From contig JANCIK010000005.1 in assembly GCA_028532985.1 (NCBI GenBank), positions 433,501-497,500 of the forward strand: a stretch of DNA of 64,000 nucleotides, read 5' to 3'. The position numbers and the translations under genes were made by a program. Every line of letters begins with the position of its first letter. Within the stretch, counting starts at the first letter, position 1. The DNA is from Stropharia rugosoannulata. Its lineage: Eukaryota; Basidiomycota; Agaricomycetes; Agaricales; Strophariaceae. Shown here in pieces: positions 31,366 through 42,203 of the stretch. The notes beneath the pieces are model-generated. The model did no database searches and had not been told where the DNA came from. It worked only from the letters and a program-made list of their open reading frames with translations.

Positions 31366-33494
31366 TCCTTTGGGTTATGCGCAGTGCTATGTAGATGCCA
31401 TGGATGAACCAGTTGCAGGATGGCTCCTTAAATATACAGATAAGGAAGTGGCTTGGGCGGTAGCAGTAATCGCTACTACTACGGTGGCAGGACATTGTGA
31501 TACGGTAGATTGGCGAACGTCGTGGCCAAAGCAAGCGTGTATGTTCTTTGATGCTCGGTAACTCAGATGCAGCGTTTTAATTAAAACAGCAAATGACAGT
31601 CGATGGCCCCTACCACAGTTTGAGGAATCTCCATTGTCGGCCAGAAAAGATATATTTAGTTCTTTTACCCGCTCCCGAGTGATATCACCACCGTACTCCT
31701 GCCTATATATGTACTTCATTAAGCAAGCCAATCCCCTCTCGCATAAAACGTCGCCAAACAAATGGTCTTATGTGGCCATGGCCATAGTCCCGGCCACTTC
31801 CGTGATCTGAATGGTGATGTAGTGACATGCCTAAACAAGGGCCCTCACGAGCATACAAGATTTGTCATCACGAGTGGCTTGCCTCCCCATGTCAACCAAT
31901 ATTCCATCAGCACCTTCCGGATGTTAAAGCTTGTGATCATGAAGGATGGATGGATGAATGATACATTACTACTACGTGCCCCGCTTAGACATTGTAATTT
32001 GTATAGAGTAGGTCCATACTGCGACAAAGATTATGCGTCACCTGGCAGGGCCAGGTATCTACGTGGGCATAATCGTGTCTGGCGCCAAATAACTGTAAAC
32101 ATTATTATATAACGAATGAACAAATGCCTCTCATTCCCATCTACATCACTTTTTCACTACTCGACATGTTGTTTATACCTCATTCATATCTAAATCTGAA
32201 TCGGGGTAAAACAACTCTACAATTTCATCAGATAATGCCCGTAAAAATTGTTACACATACCATCTGTTAATCCATTCCGTGAAACATCCATTGAATAAAG
32301 CGCTTAACATTTAAGTCAGAGCCATACGTAGAAAATTGAAAAACGGTTAACATACGTGCAAATTGACTATCCGCATGAACAAAGACAAATTCTAGGACAC
32401 AACGGACGTAAAACCCATCAACATAGCCTGTAGGGTTAAAATACACTGAAGAAAGTAACAAAGTAACCCTGTAGCTGCAACACGTTGACCTTGCTTGAGC
32501 AAATCCCATGTTGAAAACACAAAATTGCTTCACATGAAACAGACGGCAAATTGACACCATCGCAACCCCTAACATGAACTATGCTTGAAAAATGAGAAGA
32601 GTCATTCTGACCAACCTCGCCTTCAATGGAAACATATAGCGGTCTGTCATAAGACAGTCCCGCAAAATATGTTTCCATGAAAAATTTTCCATATGTCAAT
32701 AAAAATATATCTATAACATTGAATTCACAAATTATAGTTATGCTCATTTAACTTACCTCTGTAAAATATCCAACAAACGAATACTGCCGATTTATATTCG
32801 TGATCCCCAAACCTTCAACCATTTCACGATTTGCGACTGGGCATATCTACTTTCTATTAAGTAAAGTGGTTAATTGTGAGGTCCCAAAACTCGCCCATCT
32901 TTTCTTGATGGGCGAGTTTTTTTGTGAGAAAATATCTCTCGTGGGCATTCGCAACTCGCAGTTTTCTAATGTTATCGTATCTTAAATTATCTGACAGAGA
33001 AAATCGTTGGTATGTGAGGAGTTAAAACATATTACTTAAAAAATACAGGCCCTGCCAGGTAACAGCCGCGTTAGCGGCATTTCCTAGTTAAACTCTATTC
33101 ACAAATTAGACCGTCGTGGCGCTCTAAATCACTTCAGCTATTGTGATATCTATTTTTCCTTCCGTATCGGAAGTCTAAGCTAGAGGCGGTATATAGCTGA
33201 GTAATAGCTGAGCGTTGAATTGGTACCTTGAGAAGCACAGCCTTACACTGACTTATCGATCAGAACACCGCGTAAGATATTGTTCTAAACTTGGAATATG
33301 CATGAAAGCCGTGAATTGCATACCCCAGCAAGCGCTGTGCAACTTGAGTACTACCACCATAGTGCTACGACCACCTGGCTGTGAGTGATTTATGCGGTCA
33401 CACTCCCCTCGCAATTACTAATCGTATTACTTCATGTCCAGTATTACCCCTATTCTCAACACTATCTACGACTCGGAGTAAAGCGCAAAGCGTC
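31366..33494. other. Intergenic, 2.1 kb, no gene seen
   Basis: Very AT-rich, with no frame above 125 codons and no splice-supported exons. It contains a perfect hairpin followed by a T-run (32886-32923). Confidence 0.5.
32886..32923. repeat. Perfect 14-bp hairpin with T-run
   Basis: AAAACTCGCCCATC (32886-32899) and GATGGGCGAGTTTT (32907-32920) are exact reverse complements around a 7-base loop TTTTCTT. The right arm continues as a run of seven T. It looks like a bacterial-type terminator by shape, but it lies in a nuclear fungal intergenic region, so its function is unknown. Confidence 0.7.
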
Positions 33495-35522
33495 ATGGCC
33501 ACCTCAGGGAGTACATACAATCAACAGGTTCGCGATCTGCTGGGGGCACTGGCTAACTTTATGAGGCCTATCGTACAAGATTGCTTGTCGTCGGGTAAGT
33601 CTTGAGCACACTACGGTGGATTTATTAGTGTAATCAGTACAGCAGACATTATAATCGACGTGCACAAGAAGAGTAAGCTGTTCATTGCACATCTATTTGT
33701 GACGACATATTAAAACAATGTAGATCAGAGCCCTCCTGTAGAATCAGTTGAGCATCAACTGGTCGACTGTTTCAAGGCATACATCGCGATGATTGTCCAG
33801 GACTGCCGTATTACAGAGTCGGCTGTATTATCCAATCCAGATCTCGCAAATGTTCCATCGTCGACGACTGTTATCCACAGAAAGCTCGAAGTAATTGAGA
33901 ATACTAACAGATCGCAGGCTGTACCAGCGCAGGGTATGTTTCTCAAATTGGGCTGTCATAACTTGTAGCTGACTGAGAGGCCTCCAGTCAGACAATGCTT
34001 CGAGGACTACGGGTTGAAGGGGATACGTCGTGCTGTATCCAGTATGCCCACACGACTATTGGCATTTGATTCGACTGGGTCGCAAGTCCGCCTAGTTGAC
34101 CACCGTGAAGCCATCCAATATCTAGCTGAAATAACATTCACGGATGTGGCCAACTGTAGCCTCAACTTCGCGGAATCTCAAGATGATCCTCTCGGGTGCT
34201 TTTTGCATGGGATGCCCCCTGGATCCACGCTCAATAATAAAATGGATACGTTAATCGAGAAACATACCCAATATTCGATCCTTTCTCACACGTGGACGAA
34301 AATGACGTCTGGCGAGATTTCCTATCAGGATTGGGCCACCAGAGCACAGAATCATAGCGGATATACAAAGATCATTAATTTCTGCAAAGTGTCTGCCCAA
34401 AATCATGGTTTCCGTCTGGGCTGGGTCGACACGTGCTGTATCAATAAGGAGAGCAGCGCAGAGCTGGATGAAGCCATCCGATCTATGTATAACTGGTACA
34501 GAAATGCAGCTCTATGTGTCGTATATCTGTCAGAGACAGAATCCTTGGACGAAATGATACGGGACTCATGGTTCACACGGGGATGGACATTGCAAGAGCT
34601 TGTGGCACCACGTAGAATTGCAGTATACAACATGCACTGGATGGCCTTGGCTTGCGACAAGAACACAGTTGCCGCCGTTGCAGGCATACAGACACACGAA
34701 GTTATGGCCTTTGAATATGGATTCACACAGGAGATCCCAATATCCAGACGATTGCAGATTGCATGTGGGAGGCAATTGACTCGTGAAGAGGACAGAGCCT
34801 ACTCTCTAATGGGTATTCTCGGCGTTAGTATTCCAATAGCATATGGCGAAGGTGCTCAGCGCGCATTTTCACGCTTAATGCACGAGCTCATTGACACAAA
34901 CCGGGGCATCATGGATATATTTAATCATGGCTATTGTCAGGAGAATTACAGCCTCATCCCAAGCACTGTGGACGTATACAAAGATCGCTCTGATGCCTTT
35001 GATTTTAGCTCTGGGGGCCGCATGATCTATTCCACGCTGAGAAATGAAATTCCCATTGAACCATTCCTTCTAACGCATGTGGGGCTGCGTATACACCTTC
35101 TCATTGTTCCAGGTCTGAAAGAGAGCTACGACGCAGCACCGCTTACGCACCAAGTCAAGCCAATCGGAGATTTATATGGCCAAGTTTGGAACTATAGCTT
35201 ATTACACAGAGAGCTATACTCCGGAAAAGAGCTCTCAAGTGAAAACGTGCTGAATTTTGGTATTGTCAATTTCTCAATGGCAGACGACAACGTCATAATC
35301 CAAAATCCTTCCCTTTCAATCCCTCTGGTCGGTGTTTATATGAACCCTGGGCGCATGGACACGTATACTACCTATGAAACATGGTACTCGGACCAATACA
35401 CTTCTCCTCCAATTTTAACACTGCGATCTTCCGAAGATCCAGACGGAACAAGATCATTCATCACGGTACCTGAACACAAGTTGATGTTTCACGGTCTAAT
35501 ACGTAGAACATTGTACTTGTAA
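33495..35522 (+). CDS. HET-domain protein, 624 aa
   Basis: Exons 33495-33594, 33643-33672, 33724-33933 and 33988-35522 join in frame. The second exon is only 30 nt; adding it gives two normal introns (48 and 51 nt) in place of one of 129 nt, so it is preferred though not proven. The HET domain spans about residues 200-340: YSILSHTW, YTKIINFCKVSAQNHGFRLG, WVDTCCINKESSAELDEAIR, SMYNWYRNAALCVVYLSE and SWFTRGWTLQELVAP. In fungi HET domains drive cell death after non-self recognition, alone or at the end of NLR proteins. Here no NACHT or WD repeats follow. The N-terminal 190 residues are mostly helical and not recognised. The C-terminal 250 residues are predicted mixed and resemble other basidiomycete HET proteins (RQLTREEDRAYSLMGILGV, an IPIAYGEG strand). 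It acts probably in the cytoplasm; partners unknown. Confidence 0.85.
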
Positions 35523-36681
35523 AACCGATACTTTCATCACTTGTTTTATGGGCATATAGGTATGTTGTGCTCAATAACTACAGGTTAAGGGGGTGTTCGA
35601 GTGTGACGAGTTTCCTTTGAGATCTAGGCAGACGTTGACGTTAGATATTATGTGTCAAAAATGGCTTAACTACCGACCCGACTACCTACAGTGGGTGTCT
35701 CCTAATGCGCACATCTCTCGGGCTATTACGAGTTGAGATTTTAGTTGGATCTCGGGTAAAATAAACTAATGGAAAGGCATCGTCTATAGCAGTGAAGTGC
35801 CATTCTTAACGCACTACCTGGAACCTATTAGAGGATTTAGGATGGATATTTGTCTGAGTAGGGTTAAGGTACAGTATGGCAGTAGAGTATCCCTGGGTAA
35901 CAATAAAACTTGGACATCAACTTGGCCTCAAGCATGAAGTCACCTAGAGTCACCCGCAGGAAAATATCGCTACCGCACGTGGCTCAACTATAATTTTTTA
36001 AAAGGTTAATGCCTTTTCGCTTCCCTATCGCTTCGCTTTGAGGGACTTTCAGGGTCTCAGGCACCGTATTCGTTGACCTAGTCCGAGTCCGTATATGAAC
36101 TGCAAACCTGTGCAAACCCTTGCAAATCGTCGGTACATATTAATTTCTATAAAAAGAATGACCTTATTGATGTCATAACACAGGAAACCCTGTCTAGATT
36201 ATCTCAAGATTATCTACCACTTCGGATCGGGTTTGAAAATTTGAACTGCCAGTCCGCAGAGAACACACTTAAATTATAACACCGTTAACTAGTAAGTCAT
36301 CTGTTGGTTATCTGCGCCTTTTCCGCTTTAGCTCCTCTGCGTGATGGACTAGGCCGGCGACAACAGGCGACGACTCAACTTGCCGTATGTAGAAAAACAC
36401 ATGACTTTCAAATGATTTTAAACTTTAATTTATACGTTCGGCCATAGGTAGGATTTACGCCTCAGTTTACCCGGTAACTGTACATACATGTATTATGATT
36501 TAAATATTCCTATAGGACAAACGTTACGTCCAACTTGTTTCCCGAGCAAATTCCGATGGTTTGTACGGTCCCTAGAGGCCGCCCGACCGCGGCCGGCAGG
36601 TACGGAAAAGGCTGGAATCAATGACGGAGGACGGGCGCCATCAACGGACACAGATCCGCGCGCCGAAATGGGAGAGCTGTG

Positions 36682-36686
36682 ATTGG
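36682..36686 (-). promoter_or_regulatory. Inverted CCAAT box upstream of cytochrome c
   Basis: ATTGG (CCAAT on the minus strand), 163-167 bases before the ATG. The HAP2/3/5 (NF-Y) complex binds CCAAT and drives respiratory genes in fungi, so this is a plausible site for cytochrome c control. Confidence 0.45.
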
Positions 36687-36814
36687 CTCCCGGACAAAAC
36701 CGGATGGTCACATGACTGTGCCAACGGTCAAAAGTTTTGAGGAGACGCCCCGCGTATTTCCTTCTCCAACCACTTCCTTCTCCACAACCACCGCAGTCGC
36801 TCTCGACTTCCCTG

Positions 36815-36820
36815 TATATA
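36815..36820 (+). promoter_or_regulatory. TATA-like element of cytochrome c
   Basis: TATATA, 29-34 bases before the ATG, preceded by a pyrimidine-rich run. The short distance implies a very short leader, or that it is not the main TATA. Confidence 0.35.
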
Positions 36821-36848
36821 TCTTACTCCTTATTTTCTCTTATTAACG

Positions 36849-37404
36849 ATGCCTTTCTCTGCTGGTGAGTCTCAGCCGTCCAGGACGCATACAAGTACTG
36901 ACCGCCCCGGCGACATAGGTGACGCCTCCAAGGGTGCTTCCCTCTTCAAGACCCGATGCGCTCAGTGCCACACTGTCGGCTCTGGTGAGCCCAACAAGGT
37001 TGGACCCAACCTGCACGGGTGAGTCTGCCACACTGTTTACTTGAAGGACGCCACGGCTCACCGGCCGTCCTCGCCTCATAGTATCTTCGGCCGCAAGTCT
37101 GGTCAGGTCGAAGGTTTCTCATACACGGCCGCCAACATCAACAAGGGCGTGACATGGGACGAGGAGACCCTCTTCGAGTATCTCGAGAACCCCAAAAAGG
37201 TTGGCCACCCCGTCCGTCTCTCTTCTTGATTCAATTCGTATAGTAACACACCAATAGTACATCCCCGGTACAAAGATGGCCTTTGCTGGCCTTAAGAAGG
37301 AGAAGGACAGGAGCGACCTCATCACCTACCTCAAGGAAGCGGTGCGTCATCACAGTGTCTACCCCCAAACTCGTACTGATGACGTGTATATTTAGACTGC
37401 TTAA
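36849..37404 (+). CDS. CYC1: Cytochrome c, 108 aa
   Basis: Five exons (36849-36864, 36919-37018, 37082-37199, 37258-37341, 37396-37404) join to 108 residues, the normal length. The heme-binding CAQCH motif (residues 22-26), the strong match [12 protein letters not shown], the [20 protein letters not shown] segment and the axial Met in [11 protein letters not shown] are all present. It carries electrons between complex III and complex IV in the mitochondrial intermembrane space and can trigger cell death in some fungi. The first exon is only 16 nt and the last 9 nt (Thr-Ala-stop). Upstream lies a CCAAT box typical of respiratory genes. Nothing is broken. Confidence 0.97.
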
Positions 37405-38300
37405 AAGCTTTCCGTCTCCTTATTTCTCTGGTTGTGGACTCAATTGGTTGGACTCGCAATACCCTTATTCTAATTTCTCACTGTTCCGACACCATACTCT
37501 GGGTCGCATCACGTCGTTTTTCTCCGCCTATTGCGAGACGGTCTGTATATTACTTAGACAGGATCTTACCAACCATGAGATGTCTGCTTGTTCATTATAT
37601 CTCCCCTCTCATCTGGAATAGATTTATTATTATCCCCGGACCATATACATTGGTAAATGACGCGGTGAACAACTTCATAGAAAGAACGAATTGGAGACCT
37701 TGGTTGCAATATAGACGGTCGAAGTACGTCAGGTTATGATGTCACCGGCTAATTTTTGATTGCCCCTATTTTGGACGTCCCGCGAGTACCACCTCGTCCC
37801 ATGCGCGCACGAACAATCATTAACAGGACGTTTCAGTTTAGATGCAAACGAGAATAAATCCAGTTCATGTTGAGATTACAGCAGGAATGAATTGAGGTAC
37901 AAACCACATCCATATGTGTTGCAAATGCTACTAGTAATAGGAGATCAGCTATTTGCTCTGACCAGAATTGTAGACTTGGTCGAGATTTGTTAATGAAATA
38001 CTTGTTTTGTTAAAACTTACAAGTTCAATGGCCTCACACTTACATATCCTTCCTGCCTTCCTGCAATGATAGAGTACAAGCCTTTCTTTGGTTATGCACC
38101 GTTTGACTTTTTTAAAACCAATGAATTCCCAAAAAGAAAGAAACAACTGTACAACACGTCTCGATGGACAATGGACAACACGGTGCATGTAAATTTATTT
38201 CGTTCGACCAATATCCGCGTCCATTCCTTGCACATGGCCGCAGCTTGAATCATGAATAAAGTCGAGTCCGAATGCTGAGTTGCTTATGTATCATTGCCGT
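37405..38300. other. Intergenic, no gene seen
   Basis: Contains the 3' flank of cytochrome c. A few frames of 60-110 codons show no supporting motif. Confidence 0.5.
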
Positions 38301-38539
38301 TTAGACAGGGCATCCGTCAAGGCATTGACTTGTAATGGGGTCGCTATTTTGTATAATATATAATTAAGCTTAATGACACTCATTTAAAGCTTGCAAGTCA
38401 CATACCAGGCTGAGATGCTGCCCGTAGCCTCGAAGCAAGCGGTGAATTCCGCCGTGCAATTCTCCTCGCACGCGGTCTGCGCAGCAACGAAGAACACGCC
38501 GACACTGAGGACGGTGAGGAGAGAAAGTGAGAACTTCAT
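38301..38539 (-). CDS. Small cysteine-rich secreted protein, copy A, 53 aa
   Basis: Two exons (minus): 38539-38406 and 38328-38301. The signal peptide (residues 1-21, FSLSLLTVLSVGVFFVAAQ) is followed by about 30 residues with six Cys: ACEENC, TACFEATG, SACQCLDGC. The intron donor GTATGT splits the codon of the fourth Cys; the acceptor is ATTACAAG. Without the intron the product would stop six residues later with two of the Cys missing. The copy at 39575-39820 shares exon lengths apart from a 2-nt insertion, a very similar mature part and the promoter motif TAAATAGACA. Such small secreted Cys-rich proteins of fungi are often effectors or wall-associated, but no role is shown here. Confidence 0.7.
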
Positions 38540-39574
38540 GTTGGTGTTGGTTGGTGTTGGGCTGGTGTGCTTGGGTTGTAGAGTAGTGAACTGAGGTTTA
38601 ACGATGAATACTGCCTCGTTAAATAGACATAAAAAAAAGTCTAAATTTAAGCATTCTAAGTATAAGTACAACATGTGCCCTCGTGTGGGACTGTCACGGC
38701 CTTTGAATATGCATTGAACAATGCACAGGCCTGACATTGACAGACATGTCCAAAAACCTCTAATTTTATGTAGCTGGGAACAGCCCCTGAGGCGGGAAAA
38801 GATGGTTTAGATCTCGCTCAGAAGAGTGGTAAAGTACATGTTGTCGAACCTTGACTGGTAGTGTAAAACTTTATCTACAGCACTTAGGACACAGACATCG
38901 ATGGTTGGGGACTATATATACCAATGAAATATGGCTGCAGGAACTTGCCTGACATACTGGCTTAACGGACGTCCCTTTCCGCCCTCGTTTTCTGGAAGAG
39001 TTGGTAAGGACCTATAGCGTGACAGCGGCAGGACAGTCGCGAGAATTGCGGACACACCGCTGGGTGACAGTGGGTGTCGTCTCATGTGCTATTTTTTTTT
39101 GCAGAGTCGGTATATGCAATTGTACATGTACGAGAAATTTTATTTGTTTGTTGTTCTGACCGGCTTTTGCCAGGTGTATTTTCCTTGGAATGGAGGAAGA
39201 TAATAATAGGATGTACGGTGCGAACCCTCCGGCCCAGTGAATTTTACGATAGGTACTACTTTCTCGAGAGGGTGTTCACATGCGTGCAGATGTAGAGACG
39301 CTCTATTTTACATTTGCTTGATTTCTATGGGGTGGATAACTGATGTTCTTCAGCGTCGCCGCACTAGTATCTGCATGGTTCACAGTATCTCCAGTGTTCT
39401 GCTCAAGCATAGTACTTATTTAATGAGTCTTAAAACTTCTTTAAATATTTCATAAGCCCTTGTATCAGTACATATTTCCTTAACTGAATGTGCAATTTCC
39501 AGCATTTTTCACTATTTATCCACATTTCATCTCCGTGAATTAAGTACCGAAAATATCTTCTCATTTGCCGTCAA
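38540..39574. other. Spacer between the two small secreted protein genes
   Basis: The promoter of copy A lies at the start. The motif TAAATAGACA is about 80 bases upstream (38618-38627) and the same motif occurs upstream of copy B, showing that the promoter was duplicated as well. No further gene. Confidence 0.5.
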
Positions 39575-39820
39575 TTATGGAGGGCAGCCAGCGAGGCATG
39601 TGCTTGTTACAGGGTCGCTACAAGACACGAGGTTTTCAATTTGAATCTAATTATCTTATGCTTAAAATAAGAATAAGCACTTACCAGGCAGAGATGCTTC
39701 CCGTCGCTTGGAAGCACGCACCGAACTCGTCTGCGCATTGCTGCTCGCAAGGAGTGATCGCGGAGGCAAAAATAACTCCAATGCTAAAGGCGGTGAGTAG
39801 AGAGAGAGTGAGAATCGCAT
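39575..39820 (-). pseudogene. Small cysteine-rich secreted protein, copy B, frameshifted
   Basis: Two exons (minus): 39820-39685 and 39602-39575. Relative to copy A, exon 1 is 136 nt instead of 134, with a TA insertion after the seventh codon (within CTCTCTCTACTCACC). This puts the Cys-rich part out of frame from the ATG. The mature part is otherwise well preserved (TPCEQQCADEFGACFQATG, then SACTCLAGC), and exon 2 keeps the same 28-nt length and splice sites. It is a recent pseudogene or a sequencing error in a CT repeat. No other in-frame ATG was found upstream. Confidence 0.65.
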
Positions 39821-42203
39821 GTTTGTGTGGCTTGACTGGGGAGTTTGTACTACAAAGCGCTGAGGTTCTCTGGAGAGTACTGATTCTCTAAATAGACAGA
39901 AATTGTCTAAATATAACTTGTTGATGTATTGTCATGTCCTTCGACCACACGGTCTACGTACTGCAATTTGACTGCTCGGGCTTGGCATTAAGCGACATGT
40001 CCGGAATTTATGGAAGTATCTACATAACCCCATAAGTAGGGAATATCAATGCGCTCGTTGATTTTGATTTTGAGTGGTTTGGAAAGACTGGGAGCATGGA
40101 TCTAGAGTCGAAGCACTACTTAAAACCCACAGGGGGCAGTGGTTGTGTATCAGGTTTCCTGTAGTACTTATTCACAACAATGTCGGTCTGTATAGTTTCA
40201 CTGAGTGAGAATTTCGTGACTCGCTGACTATGCAGATATGGTTGTGTTCTAATTTCTGCATCATGACAGCGGCAGGCAGGTCGGATGAAACAGAAATGTG
40301 ACTCCCGGTGTCAAGCGCTGTACGATACACAGCAGAACCGTACGAGAGAGGCTGATCAGGCGTTTCGAAAGGAGCTTTGTCTGGGAATAACGGATTACAG
40401 CTATAAAATGTGTGAGATGCAAGTTCAATCACATTCGGCCGAGTCATCACGAAGAGTGTGTCAATCAATATTCAAATATTCAATATTGGATCAGGTGTTC
40501 TGTAACGCTTGCTCCACTGGCGGCCTTTTAGAGCGGAATATCTCAAGACTACTCGTACACGCTTTTTAAATTGTAGTATACTAGCTGCTACTAGATCAAA
40601 CATAGTAGGTTCACACCCGACTTGGAAGTGTAAACGCTGCTAGATATAAGTGCGGACTCTTTCTGCTGCACCGTATTACTAAAGTTGACTGTTAGAAATT
40701 ATCAAATCATGATCTTAATTCCTGGAACAAAACTTTACACACGCCACCAAGCTGTCCTGACCGGCTAGAATTTCGTGTTGTAATACAAGAGCTCCCTTCC
40801 AGCAACACACTTTTCAAACGGCACTGAAGCCGGGTATGGATCTTAGTTGTACCCATGAGAACGTGCCACTGGAATGACATGCCAAGACTACCCGGGCCGT
40901 TTGCGTCGTTGAAGAGACAATCATGAGAATCTTTTCTAGTACATGACACTCCGCCAGCTCAACTGGCTTTTCGCTTCCATCCGGCTGAGATTTTGGTTGA
41001 CTTTTCCCGCTCTTACGATACAGGAAATGGAAATGACCTTCTGGCCTGTGGTGCCCGCGTGTTTCCCATGTCACTGTGCGACATGAGACCATAGGTCGTA
41101 GCCGTGACAATGTAGAAGTCGTGTGCAAGACGCTGCTTAGAAAGATGAATAATTGTAAGGTATACGTGTCTTTTGTAATTCTATGCAGAGTTTATACATA
41201 AATGTGATAGTGTTCTTCTATTTGTGCGGGTTATGTTAGTTTTCTTGCCTCAAACTGGGCAGCCGCTCAGGCAGGTAGCGATGACAGGGTTTGCTTTCAA
41301 GGATTAAATCATATTCAATATCTCTTCGGAATTAAGGAAGAACATCAGTTGAGCATCGTAAATCTCGTGTATGTTTATTATCACGGAACCAAAGCAGAAA
41401 CATATTTGGCCACTGCTTTGACGATATTTTAAGGTCAAGAGAACGTCCATGATAATCTGATATCTTGGGGAAGAAATAAATCTATGTGATAAAGAGGTCA
41501 AATTTCAAATACCAGTGAGTGTTTCAAGGCGTGGTAGGTAGTACATGAACTCTCCAGCTTGCACCATATGGGTGACACAGTAGCCACAAACTATCCCAAA
41601 CTTCTTGATCACTAACTTCTGGGAAAGCTCCGCTGTCCATGGAGTCTGTATAACTCCAATGCCTGTGTCTGTGAAACAACAACAGTAAGGTAGCAAGTGA
41701 CAGTTGGTATACATAATTGCACCGAATTAGTGGCGCGTGAGCATAAGAATATATATCTTATGTTCCTGGAAGAATGGAAGCCATTTTTAATAGATTTTCC
41801 TACCCGAAAATCAGCGGCCGGCATTGACGACAATGCGTAGCGTACACGACCAACTCGCACATGTTGTCGATTTAAAAAGAAATTGGATCACTTTATGTAC
41901 ATGGAATAAAAATCTCCCCGCATCGTCAGGCTTTAAGGTGCCAGGTCTTTGCATGTGTTCAACTTATTTTTAGGTTGTCCTAAAATTGACTCAAGGATCA
42001 AAAGACCGTACTATCTATCATTTTGGATGTCTCGAGAACGTTCTGAACAAGTAGATTGGTCATTGAAAGGTGATCCCAGGATTCGCATACACAAAAATAC
42101 GATTCAATCCGACCTATCAGTTTACAGACGTTAAAAGAGAATGCTACAATCGTGTACGTCTCCCTGATGTGGTCGTTTCTGAAAATATCAAGCTGAGTGG
42201 CCA
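39821..42203. other. Intergenic, 2.4 kb, no gene seen
   Basis: AT-rich, stop-rich in all frames. Frames at 40285-40569 and 40814-41128 were inspected and rejected. Confidence 0.5.

Larger units (their letters stand above)
35523..36848. other. Intergenic, no gene seen until the cytochrome c promoter
   Basis: 1.3 kb of non-coding sequence. The last 250 bases hold the cytochrome c promoter with a CCAAT box and TATA-like element. Confidence 0.5.

Noticed and set aside
36690..36705. CGG-spacer-CGG resembling a HAP1 site upstream of cytochrome c
   Set aside because: The spacer is 7 bases, not 6, and lacks the TA; not a good HAP1 match.
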